DNA of 64,000 nucleotides. Origin: Candidatus Woesearchaeota archaeon (GTDB taxonomy: Archaea > Nanobdellota > Nanobdellia > Woesearchaeales > JAFGLG01). The stretch covers positions 124,001 through 188,000 of the forward strand of contig JAFGLG010000005.1 of assembly GCA_016928155.1 (NCBI GenBank). The letters are read 5' to 3'. Under the pieces are notes generated by a model. That model was given only the letters and a program-made list of their open reading frames with translations, made no database searches and was not told where the DNA came from. Below, piece by piece: positions 1 through 8,456 of the stretch. How positions within the stretch are numbered: the first letter of the stretch is position 1; each line of letters opens with the position of its first letter. Made by a program: the position numbers and the translations under genes.

Positions 1-240
1 GAAGTGGCTAATGGAATAATGACAAATGCTAGTGAGAAATTTAACTTATGGTCTTTACCATATATTGGAAATTATTTTAAAGAATTCAGAGAGGAAATTG
101 CTCAAGAAACAAATGTAGAGAATTTAGAACCTCATCTAAACCAACCTCTTGTATCTCAATTTAGGATTATATTTGAGAAAAATCCCAGTTTTAGAGCAGG
201 CTTGTACACACTAAGTCCATATTATTCTTGGTTAGAATAG
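1..240 (+). CDS. Unknown protein, 5' end outside window
   Basis: The frame is open from base 1 to a TAG stop at 238-240, so this is the C-terminal 79 codons of a longer gene. The visible part is soluble and rich in Phe, Tyr and Asn (it contains FNLWSLPYIGNYFKEF) and ends in YYSWLE. No motif is recognised. The DNA is AT-richer than most of the window. The next 320 bases, up to the toxin-antitoxin pair, show no convincing gene on either strand. Confidence 0.45.
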   Translation, partial: EVANGIMTNASEKFNLWSLPYIGNYFKEFREEIAQETNVENLEPHLNQPLVSQFRIIFEKNPSFRAGLYTLSPYYSWLE

Positions 241-530
241 AAATTGCCCCTTCTATTTTTAGGACTTCAAATTTATTGAACTTAATTATTGATATGCTAA
301 TATGTTGTGTTTGGAAGGCTGATTTCTTCTTGTTAGTGCAATATATGATTGTGGATAATCCGGGTGATCTGCAAAGATAGTTCTGGGAGGGTTATCTGAA
401 GATTGATTCTTCTGCTGGAGATGCAAAGCTTTCGAGAACTTGACAAATCTTTCAAGGATATGTGCAAAAGGCATTTATTGCTTGCGAACAGATAGAAATC
501 TATGCTTAGATTGATAAGGGACACAGAAAG

Positions 531-540
531 ATTTATATAT
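531..540 (+). promoter_or_regulatory. TATA box of the toxin-antitoxin pair
   Basis: ATTTATATAT lies 22-31 bases before the ATG at 562. It falls inside the longer open frame that begins at 502, which argues that the shorter protein starting at 562 is the real one and that its mRNA has almost no leader. Confidence 0.5.
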
Positions 541-561
541 CAATTGATATACAAGGGATCT

Positions 562-825
562 ATGATAGAGAATGCCAGATCACCCACACTGAGGACTGTC
601 AAGATGATTGAAGAGACCATAGAGAGATACAGCGGAGAGCTTAACAGAAGGCAATTGTGGGAGAAGCTGCCAAAGAAAGTCATGTGGCAGACATACCTTG
701 AAGCCATCAATCATCTCCAGAAGAGCTTCAGGATAGGGATTGACCGCAATGGGACCATCGGCTGGATCTGGAACCCGAAGCTCGCAGAAAGAACCCTATC
801 TAGACCCGATCTACGGGCAAGATGA
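562..825 (+). CDS. Winged-helix-like antitoxin of a RelE-type pair
   Basis: An 87-residue protein, with an in-frame extension possible from 502 that I reject because a TATA box sits inside it. The centre (YSGELNRRQLWEKLPKK, then a segment ending in GTIGWIWNP) looks like a small winged helix: a helix pair followed by a wing with GxIGWI. This arrangement is common for archaeal antitoxin-like partners of RelE toxins. Its last four bases overlap the ATG of the next gene (ATGA), so the two are probably translated together. Inferred role: bind the downstream toxin and the shared promoter. No experimentally known homologue is recognised. Confidence 0.6.
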   Translation: MIENARSPTLRTVKMIEETIERYSGELNRRQLWEKLPKKVMWQTYLEAINHLQKSFRIGIDRNGTIGWIWNPKLAERTLSRPDLRAR

Positions 826-1136
826 AATCAAGAATATATTTCGCGACCAAAAGACTGAAGTCAGAATTTCTCGGACTGAAAGATGACAAGATCAAGGACT
901 GGATAAACAGGGCCTTGGATAATATCTCTGATGATGCCTTCATCGGAGTCCATATAGGCAAAAGGAAGATACCAAAGACATACATCAAGAGATATGGAAT
1001 CACTAACCTCTGGAAATATGACCTCCCGCAAGGCTATCGATTGCTTTACTCGATAACTGGCTCTGATCCAGCACCTATTGCAATCATCATATCATGGATG
1101 AACCACAAAGAATATGAGAGGATCTTCAAGTATTAG
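822..1136 (+). CDS. RelE/ParE-superfamily toxin
   Basis: 104 residues, the usual size for a RelE/ParE toxin. The fold signature is a helical N-terminal half (MKSRIYFATKRLKSEF) followed by strands with GYRLLYSI and a C-terminal AIIISWMNHKEYERIF, matching the R-x-LY ... H-x-x-Y-x-x-F pattern of the family. RelE members cleave mRNA at the ribosome and ParE members poison gyrase; the sequence alone does not tell which. The start overlaps the antitoxin stop by four bases. The 267 bases after it hold no clear gene, only the TATA box (about 1373-1379) of the lipoprotein gene. Confidence 0.7.
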   Translation: MKSRIYFATKRLKSEFLGLKDDKIKDWINRALDNISDDAFIGVHIGKRKIPKTYIKRYGITNLWKYDLPQGYRLLYSITGSDPAPIAIIISWMNHKEYERIFKY

Positions 1137-1403
1137 AGAAATCCATGAGCATCTTCTGGCGCTTGCCATCAAAAGAGATGATAGGTTTTTGCGAGGTTAA
1201 ACACACTATGCGCGAAGCACCGAACCCCTGTTTTCGTAATTTAGAACTTAAACACAATTGAGCTTAACAAACATCAGGAGAGCGACTGCCCGCAATGCCC
1301 CCGAACCGCACTAAAAAAAGCATTCTGACCCAAAGCCGATGCTTCCCGCACAGAGCCATAATCCAAGAAAAATTTATATATCCAGCATTGAAAAATACAA
1401 CAC

Positions 1404-1751
1404 ATGAAAGTAATACATACTCTGATCATCTTGTCAACCATCATATCAATGGTCCTTTCAATGGCCATCCTCTATGGATGCCAGCCAAGTGAAGTGATCC
1501 CTGCCCAAAAAATCATAAAATGCTCAAGACTGGCTGATTCCTATTCACCCTGCCCAGAAGGATATTTCTGCTATGAAAGCATTGCAGGAGGAAACAGCCC
1601 CGCAGGACAAGTGCCACAGGAAAGCATAGGCGGGGACAAAATCTGCCACAAGATATGCACAACTGACTCTGACTGCGATGGCAGATGCAGAACAGTCGAT
1701 ATACTGACAGATGATTACAGTGAGAAATACCAACTATGCTTTGAATCCTGA
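1404..1751 (+). CDS. Small Cys-rich lipoprotein
   Basis: 115 residues. A hydrophobic N-terminus (residues 4-24) ends in a lipobox-like AILYGC, so Cys26 is the likely lipidated residue and the protein is exported and membrane-anchored. The mature part has eight or more Cys, including CPEGYFCY and CHKICTTDSDCDGRC, a spacing seen in small disulphide-rich extracellular modules. The TATA box AATTTATATA lies about 30 bases upstream. It stands alone between the toxin pair and the large gene at 1870. Function unknown. Confidence 0.7.
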   Translation: MKVIHTLIILSTIISMVLSMAILYGCQPSEVIPAQKIIKCSRLADSYSPCPEGYFCYESIAGGNSPAGQVPQESIGGDKICHKICTTDSDCDGRCRTVDILTDDYSEKYQLCFES

Positions 1752-1834
1752 CATACTGGCCAGCTTCTTTGGATCAGACAATACCAATGCTTAGCCATGA
1801 TTTAATCACTTGCATGTGAATACCTTCCTGGTAT

Positions 1835-1849
1835 CAGTATTAAATACTG
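1835..1849. promoter_or_regulatory. Palindrome overlapping the promoter of the 560-residue gene
   Basis: CAGTATT A AATACTG is a perfect 7-base inverted repeat around one base. It overlaps the TATA-like TATTAAATA and sits 21 bases before the ATG at 1870, the expected place for a repressor operator. No regulator is identified. Confidence 0.4.
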
Positions 1850-1869
1850 AATCCTGATGACATGACCGA

Positions 1870-3552
1870 ATGACACTGCTTGGAAGGCTCACAAACCGGA
1901 ATCCGCTGGACATATTGGGAGAAGGAAGCGAAGAGCTCCAGAAGATATACAAGAAATTCCCTGCACTGAAGGAGCTGGCATGCTCCAGCTTCTACTTCGG
2001 GCTGTTCCGCGGCCTGATGGAGCTTTCAGTGGCGACGAAGCTGTACATGAACATGCCGGAGACAGGGATCCTCAGCATGCTGACAGGAATATCATTCGAT
2101 GTGCCAGGCAATTATTTCGGAGAAGTGAAAGGCAATGAGTTCCTCAATGAGAACGCAATCCCGATCAACCCTAGCTACAGGGTCTCGAAGCTGAAGGAGA
2201 AGCACTGCGGCTTCCTGAAATCAGGCGGGCTCGAGAGCAGGATAAGGCTCGAAGAGCATCTCAGGAAGAATCATTTCAAGAGCGACAAGGAATTCGAATC
2301 AAGATACCTGCAGAAATATGACTCTATCGCAAAAGCACTGAAGACCGACCCGCCGGAAAAGAGAACCAACAGCATCGCAGGCATACTCTTCGGAAGGTCC
2401 CAGGCACCTGAAAAGGATGCGACGCTGAATGAACTGCTTCATGAATTCTCATCATCAACCCTTGACCCCAATGCAGTGGATGCCGGAATGAAAGATCTCT
2501 ACGGGCAGATCTCGGCAATACCCCCAAATATACCGACATCAAGCAGGCTCTGGACAAGAGGGAGATATATGGACCTTGTCAGGGCGCTCAAGAGCGTGAT
2601 CCAGCACGGGTACTATGAAGAGATGGATGTAGAGCTCAGTATCCTGAAAGATGCCAAAGACTCCATAAAGGGGATCCGTGAAGGCAAGAAACCCAGGAAA
2701 GAGGACATCGAGCACATCATCAGGCTTTCAAAAGAATATCTTGCATTCGCACTCACGAGCCAGAAGTACTCCCACGACGAAAGCATGGAATTGCAGACCG
2801 AGGGCATCTCCACAGACGAGAAGACCCGCGCCATGAAGAGGCTGCTGAAACGGGCTTCCTCAGGAGAGATAGCCGGATCGGATCTTGATGAGCTGTCCTT
2901 GTACATAACAGCAAGGGAGAACGCCATAAGGAAAGCAGGAGTCTCTGAAAGGAGGATCTACTGCTCTGCGAGCGACGCTGTCAGGAAGTTCATCGAGGAG
3001 CCCCTGAATGACCACACGAGGAGCATCAACAGGGAAGAGATGAAGCAGATAATGGACATATGCTTCAGCGAGGCGAGGAGAGTGACGAAATATGAGATAG
3101 GATCGCATGCCCTGCTGTTCGGCATGCTCGGAGCAAGCATATGGAACCCATTGCTCTTCGGAGGCAGGGCAGCCAACATCTTCGGATGGGGCCTGCCGAT
3201 AGCGGCAAGGTCATTTGTCGACAGCTACTGCTCGACAAAAGGGGGGAGGGTGCTGACGAACGCCCTTACGCAGATATTCTTCGACGCATTCAAGAAAGAG
3301 GGCATAAACACCGGCAGCGTGATGAATGAATATGACTCCCTTGTGTCCCAGGCATACCACAGGGGATACATGTTCTCGATGGGCAGCTCATTGGCCGTGA
3401 ACTATTTCGCGACCCTGGCCAACAGGATGGAAGCACTGTACATACCTATCGGGGCTGCAACAATATTCTTTGCCCTGGCATACAGCAAATGGTACTCGAG
3501 CATACGGAACCTGGAATCACAGATATACAGCAATGCAAGATTCATCGGATAG
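1870..3552 (+). CDS. Large unknown protein with C-terminal membrane segments
   Basis: 560 residues, not recognised. The N-terminal 400 residues are mostly charged and helical (LEEHLRKNHF, RLLKRASSGEIAGSDLDELS). The C-terminal 150 residues contain hydrophobic stretches: HALLFGMLGASIWNPLLFGG, then MGSSLAVNYFATL, then LYIPIGAATIFFALAYSKWY. These suggest two or three membrane spans or membrane-inserting helices. It has its own promoter with a palindrome and is separated by about 90 bases from the polymerase operon, which has its own TATA box. No function is proposed. Confidence 0.7.
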   Translation: MTLLGRLTNRNPLDILGEGSEELQKIYKKFPALKELACSSFYFGLFRGLMELSVATKLYMNMPETGILSMLTGISFDVPGNYFGEVKGNEFLNENAIPINPSYRVSKLKEKHCGFLKSGGLESRIRLEEHLRKNHFKSDKEFESRYLQKYDSIAKALKTDPPEKRTNSIAGILFGRSQAPEKDATLNELLHEFSSSTLDPNAVDAGMKDLYGQISAIPPNIPTSSRLWTRGRYMDLVRALKSVIQHGYYEEMDVELSILKDAKDSIKGIREGKKPRKEDIEHIIRLSKEYLAFALTSQKYSHDESMELQTEGISTDEKTRAMKRLLKRASSGEIAGSDLDELSLYITARENAIRKAGVSERRIYCSASDAVRKFIEEPLNDHTRSINREEMKQIMDICFSEARRVTKYEIGSHALLFGMLGASIWNPLLFGGRAANIFGWGLPIAARSFVDSYCSTKGGRVLTNALTQIFFDAFKKEGINTGSVMNEYDSLVSQAYHRGYMFSMGSSLAVNYFATLANRMEALYIPIGAATIFFALAYSKWYSSIRNLESQIYSNARFIG

Positions 3553-3640
3553 TGTCATCGGATCAGAATTTCAGGAGCCGCACACGACCCACTGGACAGG
3601 CTGACAATGGGTATTTATACCTGCTGAGCACTATAATCTG

Positions 3641-4045
3641 ATGGCATTGATAGGTCTCAGAGGGTCGAACCACGACCTACTGCTGCGGGCATTCGAAAAA
3701 AGGAGCCTGATACTGGACTGCGCAAACTGTGCGAATCCGCATAGCCTGTTCCCTGAGATACCTTATGAGAAATTCCACGATGTATTTGTGCTGGAAGTCG
3801 AGATAATATACAAATTCAGGGACACTCTAAAGGAGATGGACCGGATAATGCAGAGCATCAGGGCAGAAAGACTCATTGTGACACCATTTGACAGACTGTT
3901 CTATTATGACGATGAGAAAGAGAGAGAAAATGTACTGGAACATGCATGGGAACTCATGAAAGGCATCTCAAAGAGATACGATGTTTATGTCGGGGTGAAA
4001 AAACAGGAGGATAACGCAAGAAGATACTGCGATAAGGTGATCTGA
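3641..4045 (+). CDS. Degenerate RecA/RadA-like protein, polymerase operon
   Basis: 134 residues. The N-terminus GLRGSNHDLLL aligns with a Walker A loop (GxxGxGKT) in which Gly-Lys-Thr has become Asn-His-Asp, so ATP binding is probably lost. LILDCANCANPHSLFP and RLIVTPFDRLFYYDD fit strands 2 and 3 of the RecA-fold core, the second in the place of Walker B. It is the first gene of a three-gene run with the polymerase; the TATA box TATTTATAC lies about 25 bases upstream. Archaeal polB2 genes are known, from memory, to sit beside inactive RadA paralogues, a layout compared with bacterial ImuA-ImuB-DnaE2. Inferred role: a non-catalytic accessory factor for the polymerase. Confidence 0.6.
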   Translation: MALIGLRGSNHDLLLRAFEKRSLILDCANCANPHSLFPEIPYEKFHDVFVLEVEIIYKFRDTLKEMDRIMQSIRAERLIVTPFDRLFYYDDEKERENVLEHAWELMKGISKRYDVYVGVKKQEDNARRYCDKVI

Positions 4046-4046
4046 T

Positions 4047-4349
4047 TTGGGGCACACAGTATGGAGCAACAGGATAGTCGTAGACATAATGCTGAATGAG
4101 CTGAAGAGCTTCGGCAAGGCGCTGCGCAAAGAGGACAGGGAGATATTCGAGAGACTCCTCAAGAAACCACTGAAGCACTTCGGCTCGATAACATATGCAA
4201 GCAGCATCCATGCTTGGGCGTTCATACTTATCTGCGTGATGCTTGAGCAGGAGAAGAGGATAAGAGATATCGAGGATAAACATGAGAGCATGGCTGATGG
4301 ATGCATACAGGAGGAAGAACTCGATAGTATTATGGCTGAAGACACCTGA
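4047..4349 (+). CDS. Small protein of the PolB2-type operon
   Basis: 100 residues with a TTG start two bases after the preceding stop, so translation is probably coupled. Helical, with RKEDREIFERLLKKPLKHFG and FILICVMLEQEKRIRDIE, the second resembling an amphipathic dimer helix. No enzyme motif is visible. Its 3' end overlaps the start of the polymerase gene by 68 bases in another frame, an unusually long overlap that itself supports a tight functional link. Probably a polymerase accessory or DNA-binding subunit, inferred only from context. Confidence 0.55.
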   Translation: MGHTVWSNRIVVDIMLNELKSFGKALRKEDREIFERLLKKPLKHFGSITYASSIHAWAFILICVMLEQEKRIRDIEDKHESMADGCIQEEELDSIMAEDT

Positions 4350-6840
4350 GAACATACAGATTGAGAGAGAATTCAAGACAGAGATATACCTGAACATACA
4401 AGAAGAATCCACAGAACTTCTCAGGAAAGAACGGATGCCCTATATTGTCGTTCAGAAGAAGACATACATGAGAGAATGGAAGAGCGTGTATTCCGTTCCT
4501 GTCTACAGGCTTGACCAATATGAAAGAATAGTGAGGTGGATAGAATACAAGACAAGGCACCGACTTCCGATGTACAATGCAGACATAGCGCCAGAACAGC
4601 ACTATCTCTATGAGAATGACCTTCGTCCATGCAGTGCAGTGGAGATCAGCGGGTCAAGGATAACCCCATTGAAGACAGATGAGACAGCAGTGATGAAGGT
4701 CATGAGAGTGAAAGTCATCTCTTCAGGCGATGTCAGGCAGAGCACAGAGATGCAGGTCAAAGAGATAATAGCAGACAGGAACAGATACCAGGGGAAGGAA
4801 GAAGTGATACTGCATGAGTTCGCAGAATATTTCAAGAGAGAGGACCCGGATGTTGTTGTCATGCAATATGGATTCTCAAGGCTCCCCTATCTTGTGAAAA
4901 GGATGGAAGGGCATGGTATTGGATGCCCGTTCCACCGCTGGGACCCTAAAGAGATAAAATACAAAGGAGGGAAATCATTCTACAGCTACGGCAATGTCAG
5001 ATACAGGGATTTTGCAGTCCGTCTTAATGGACGTTTCCTCATCGATACATCCTCCATGCTGGCAAGCGAATGCTCAGTGGACGGCATAGCAGAGCTGAGC
5101 TATCTCTCAGGAGTCCGCTTCCAGCAGATAGCATCGAGGAGCTTCGGAGCAGTTTTCCAGGGATCACTGGTGCGGCATATGATACAGCAAGGCATCCTGG
5201 TCCCATTCAAGGAGAAGCCAGTAGAGAAGCCGATGAGCATGTTCCAATTATTGAAGTCAGACAGGAGCGCACACACATATGACCCCAAGGTCGGGATGCA
5301 CCATGATGTTGCAGAGATAGATTTCTCGTCGATGTTCCCATGGCTCATCTTCAACCATAATATAAGTGCAGAGACGATACTGTCAGACAAAGGGCCGTTC
5401 GACAAGGTGCCTGGCATACCAGTGAGAGTATCATTGCAGCACAAAGGATTTGTGCCACTTGCGATAAAACCACTGCTCGATCGCCGTATGGAATACAAGA
5501 AGAATCCGACACGGGTCAACAAGGAGAGAGCAGTAGGCCTGAAATGGGTGCTTGTGACAAGCTATGGCTACCTGCGCTTCAGGGAATTCAAGCTCGGAGT
5601 GGCAAGCTCCCACATGGCCATATGCGCGTATGCAAGAGAAGTGCTGCTCAAGGCAGCGAAGCTTGCAGAAGACAGGGGCTTTGAGATAGTGCATGGCATA
5701 ATCGACTCGCTCTACATAAAGAAGAAAGGAGTGCAAGCTGATGAGGTCAAGGAGTTCTGCGAAGAGCTGCACCAGATAACAGGGATACCGATAAGCTTTG
5801 AGGGGATATTCAAGTGGATATGCTTCCTGCCGAGCGTGAATGACAATTATAGGCCAGTGCCCACAAGATTCTATGGAATATTCGACAATGGTGATGTGAA
5901 AGCAAGAGGGATCGAGGTGAGGCAGAGGAGCTGTCCGCTGATTGTGAAATATTTCCAGCAGAAGGTCCTGGAGAATATGGCAGGATGCGGGAATGAAGAG
6001 GAGATAAAGCAGATGATACCAGCATTCTACAGGATGCTCAGGAATACAGTGGACAGATTAGAAGAGCTTGATGCAGACTGGCTTGCAAGCTCAGTGTGTG
6101 CCGCGACATCTGACTACAAGCATGAGATAAGCCAGAAGAAAGCAGTCAGAGAGCTCAAGAAGAAAGGCATAAGAGTCATGCCAGGGCAGAAGATAAGCTA
6201 CATCTATGGAAAACATGGGATAGTGCTTCCAGAAGATTATGACATGAATCCTGATGTCATGCAGTACAGGAGACTCCTGATCAGGGCACTATATTCAGTG
6301 CTGCAGGTGTTCGGCATAACAAAAGAAGAGATCCGAGAAGGTATCATGGATGAGATGCAGACAAGGATAATGTGCATCCCGATGAGAAAGGATTTCAAGA
6401 ACAGGCGAGGATTATCAGAAAAAGAGCTGAGAAGGAGGCTTGAAAGGCATGGATGGCTTGTCTGGAGAGGGGACATGCTCGCTGCGATACGCACAAGAGA
6501 GCTGTATCCGAATGTCGAGAGAAAATATAAGATGCTGACTGATCTGCTTGAAAGGCATCACCCAGGCAGACTCGAAGAGCTACAGTACATATGCGCTGTG
6601 CATCATGGGATGCCAGATTTCCTCTGCTACAGGGATTGCAGGTTCAAATTCGTGGAATGCAAGCTCGAATATGAACCGCTGAGCGATGCGCAGAAGAGAT
6701 GCATCCGGCGGCTGGAAGGGATGGGGTTCGGTGTCGAGATACATAAGCTTGTGCAGAAGACCAGAATGAATGAAGCGGTTTATGTTGGAGATGAGAAGGT
6801 CATTATCGAAAAACAATTACCACTTAGGACGTTTGCATGA
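4282..6840 (+). CDS. Family B DNA polymerase (PolB2-like) fused to a VRR-NUC nuclease
   Basis: 852 residues. Polymerase motif A is DFSSMFPWLI with Asp347; motif B is KWVLVTSYG (Lys421); motif C reads HGIIDSLYI with Asp475, so the second Asp of the usual YxDTDS is kept and the first is Ile. The 3'-5' exonuclease is eroded: Exo I reads MRVKVISSG without the D-x-E, and Exo II (DPDVVVMQYGFSRLPYL) lacks its Asp. At the C-terminus HGMPDFL (Asp779) with FVECK (Glu792, Lys794) and LSDAQKR matches the PD-(D/E)xK core of VRR-NUC nucleases. Motifs A and C keep both catalytic aspartates, so synthesis is plausible, without proofreading. The start at 4282 is favoured because IVLWLKTPENIQIE fits the family N-terminus. 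Likely role: damage-tolerant synthesis or repair. Confidence 0.85.
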   Translation: MRAWLMDAYRRKNSIVLWLKTPENIQIEREFKTEIYLNIQEESTELLRKERMPYIVVQKKTYMREWKSVYSVPVYRLDQYERIVRWIEYKTRHRLPMYNADIAPEQHYLYENDLRPCSAVEISGSRITPLKTDETAVMKVMRVKVISSGDVRQSTEMQVKEIIADRNRYQGKEEVILHEFAEYFKREDPDVVVMQYGFSRLPYLVKRMEGHGIGCPFHRWDPKEIKYKGGKSFYSYGNVRYRDFAVRLNGRFLIDTSSMLASECSVDGIAELSYLSGVRFQQIASRSFGAVFQGSLVRHMIQQGILVPFKEKPVEKPMSMFQLLKSDRSAHTYDPKVGMHHDVAEIDFSSMFPWLIFNHNISAETILSDKGPFDKVPGIPVRVSLQHKGFVPLAIKPLLDRRMEYKKNPTRVNKERAVGLKWVLVTSYGYLRFREFKLGVASSHMAICAYAREVLLKAAKLAEDRGFEIVHGIIDSLYIKKKGVQADEVKEFCEELHQITGIPISFEGIFKWICFLPSVNDNYRPVPTRFYGIFDNGDVKARGIEVRQRSCPLIVKYFQQKVLENMAGCGNEEEIKQMIPAFYRMLRNTVDRLEELDADWLASSVCAATSDYKHEISQKKAVRELKKKGIRVMPGQKISYIYGKHGIVLPEDYDMNPDVMQYRRLLIRALYSVLQVFGITKEEIREGIMDEMQTRIMCIPMRKDFKNRRGLSEKELRRRLERHGWLVWRGDMLAAIRTRELYPNVERKYKMLTDLLERHHPGRLEELQYICAVHHGMPDFLCYRDCRFKFVECKLEYEPLSDAQKRCIRRLEGMGFGVEIHKLVQKTRMNEAVYVGDEKVIIEKQLPLRTFA

Positions 6841-6969
6841 GAACCTCACTTGGTGTAGCAACATTATTTTCATATATCAGACTACCATAAATTATTTAAG
6901 AAAGTATTAATTCCTAATGGATAGTAAAAAAAGAGTTCTGTGATAAAAAACTGCTATGGGGGTATTGAA

Positions 6970-7404
6970 ATGAAAAAGTATCTAGTTTTTGCACTTGTGT
7001 TTTTGCTAAGCACTTTCGCTGTTTATGCCTTAAATTCAGCACAAAAATCAGATTCTGCACTGATACCTGGGACAGAGCATGTGACTGTACCAGCGCGATT
7101 CGACCTGTACCTGAATCAGGCAGCAATTCTTCATAACAATTGGATAAGCTTTGCCTATGTTGATGAGATTGCACAAGTAAAGGTTATCAGACTGAACCAG
7201 GGAGAATCAAAATCAGTGAAACCTGTCTTGATAGAAGTCAAGTACACTGATGGACCGACATTTAGCCCTGCGGACCCTATACACACCGAATATTTTTATA
7301 TGGACATCGGCGACAGCGTGTATTTCAATGGAGTCGTACTGGACCTGACAGGGATAAGCAACACATGGAATGTTGAATTCTATGTGCACTATCCTGAATG
7401 GTAA
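6970..7404 (+). CDS. Exported protein of unknown function
   Basis: 144 residues from the ATG at 6970. A GGGGGT ribosome site just upstream and a clean signal peptide (MKKYLVFALVFLLSTFAVYA) make this start better than one 30 bases earlier. The mature part is beta-rich, with YFYMDIGDSVYFNG, NTWNVEFYVHYPEW and no Cys. No family is recognised. U-rich DNA after the stop (about 7410-7440) probably ends the transcript. Confidence 0.65.
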   Translation: MKKYLVFALVFLLSTFAVYALNSAQKSDSALIPGTEHVTVPARFDLYLNQAAILHNNWISFAYVDEIAQVKVIRLNQGESKSVKPVLIEVKYTDGPTFSPADPIHTEYFYMDIGDSVYFNGVVLDLTGISNTWNVEFYVHYPEW

Positions 7405-7487
7405 ACCCTATCTTTTCTCTTTTTTATTTTCTTTCTCTATTCCCGTGATACAAAATCTATTTAAGCCTCAGAGTCAAAGCTAAGGTC

Positions 7488-8087
7488 ATGTGCGGCAGAT
7501 TCATCTTGACAGTGGATATCGGAGAGATATTGAAGAGATTCAAGGTAGAGACAGATATCAGAACGAATCCCAGACATAATATTGCACCGACACAGAACAT
7601 CCTCATAATCACTTCTCACGAGCCAAGCAAACTGAACATTGCCAGATGGGGGCTGATGCCATCATGGGCAAAGCACCCAATAATCAACACAAGAGAAGAC
7701 AGCATCACAAAACCCCTGTACAAATCGCTCAATAGATGCCTGATCCCTGCAGACGGTTTCTTTGAATGGAAGAAGGTAGGAAGCAAGAAGATCCCCTATT
7801 TCATATCGCTCAAAGGGAAGAAGATCTTTGCTTTCGCAGGTCTATGCAATCAGGAAGCCTGTTCAATCATCACAACAGCAGCAAATCAATTGGTGAAACC
7901 TATCCATGACAGGATGCCGGCAATACTTGAACAGAAAGAAGAGAGAAGATGGCTTAAAGGGATGGACAAGGATCTGCTGAGACCCTATCCTTCTGACGAG
8001 ATGCAATGCATACAGATAAGCGATCTTGTGAACTCACCGAAGAATGATAATCCTGAGGTCATCGCAGCCCAGAACCTGCTTAAATAG
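7488..8087 (+). CDS. SRAP-domain protein (YedK/HMCES family)
   Basis: 199 residues, close to the family's usual 200-230. The hallmark residues are present: Cys2 exposed after Met removal (MCGRF), the Asn of NPRHNIAPTQ, the Glu of GFFEWKK and the His of PIHDRMPAIL. The family forms a covalent thiazolidine link with abasic sites in single-stranded DNA and protects them during replication. The TATA-like CTATTTAAG lies about 35 bases upstream. It stands alone but lies close to the repair-type polymerase operon. Confidence 0.9.
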   Translation: MCGRFILTVDIGEILKRFKVETDIRTNPRHNIAPTQNILIITSHEPSKLNIARWGLMPSWAKHPIINTREDSITKPLYKSLNRCLIPADGFFEWKKVGSKKIPYFISLKGKKIFAFAGLCNQEACSIITTAANQLVKPIHDRMPAILEQKEERRWLKGMDKDLLRPYPSDEMQCIQISDLVNSPKNDNPEVIAAQNLLK

Positions 8088-8148
8088 GGCCTCACAAACT
8101 TTATATACCTTAAAGACCACCATATCATCAGCCAATGAGGTGGGAACG

Positions 8149-8445
8149 ATGATAACTCTGGGCAGTAATATCGAATTAGTTGGTTTCAAGGAAGTAGACC
8201 CTGGTTCTATGGTGATTGTTCGCAAGATGGTGGGCAATTATTTCAGGAGATTCACTGACACCAAAGGCGGGATTGAGAAACTTACACTGACGCTGAAGCC
8301 TGTCCATGCGCAGGATGAGAACAGCAAATTCGAGCTCAAAGGCAGGGTCGCCATGAGCGGCGCTGTCAAGGCCAGCGAAGCCACTGAGAAGAACCTTTTC
8401 TTTGCACTCGACAAGGTGCTCAGCAGGATAGAAGCACAACTATAA
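8149..8445 (+). CDS. HPF/RaiA-like protein (possible ribosome-hibernation factor)
   Basis: 98 residues from the ATG at 8149, chosen for the GAGGTGGG ribosome site just upstream and the TATATA box near 8102. The pattern (helix, KLTLTLKPVH strand, FELKGRVAM strand, then the helix EATEKNLFFALDKVLSRIE) resembles the beta-alpha-beta-beta-beta-alpha layout of HPF/RaiA proteins, which bind the small ribosomal subunit in resting cells. The match is by pattern only. The next gene follows after 11 bases and is probably co-transcribed. Confidence 0.45.
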   Translation: MITLGSNIELVGFKEVDPGSMVIVRKMVGNYFRRFTDTKGGIEKLTLTLKPVHAQDENSKFELKGRVAMSGAVKASEATEKNLFFALDKVLSRIEAQL

Positions 8446-8456
8446 CCCCGATCTAT

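Noticed and set aside
7-500. Search for a mobile element or CRISPR remnant at the window start
   Set aside because: No repeats, spacers or inverted ends were found; only AT-rich DNA with a partial gene.
286-524. Two overlapping minus-strand frames of about 62 codons
   Set aside because: No ribosome site, no promoter at a sensible distance and low-complexity translation.
1137-1403. C/D-box-like GATGATA and TGCGAGG segments
   Set aside because: The boxes are not paired at the right spacing, and no closing stem is present.
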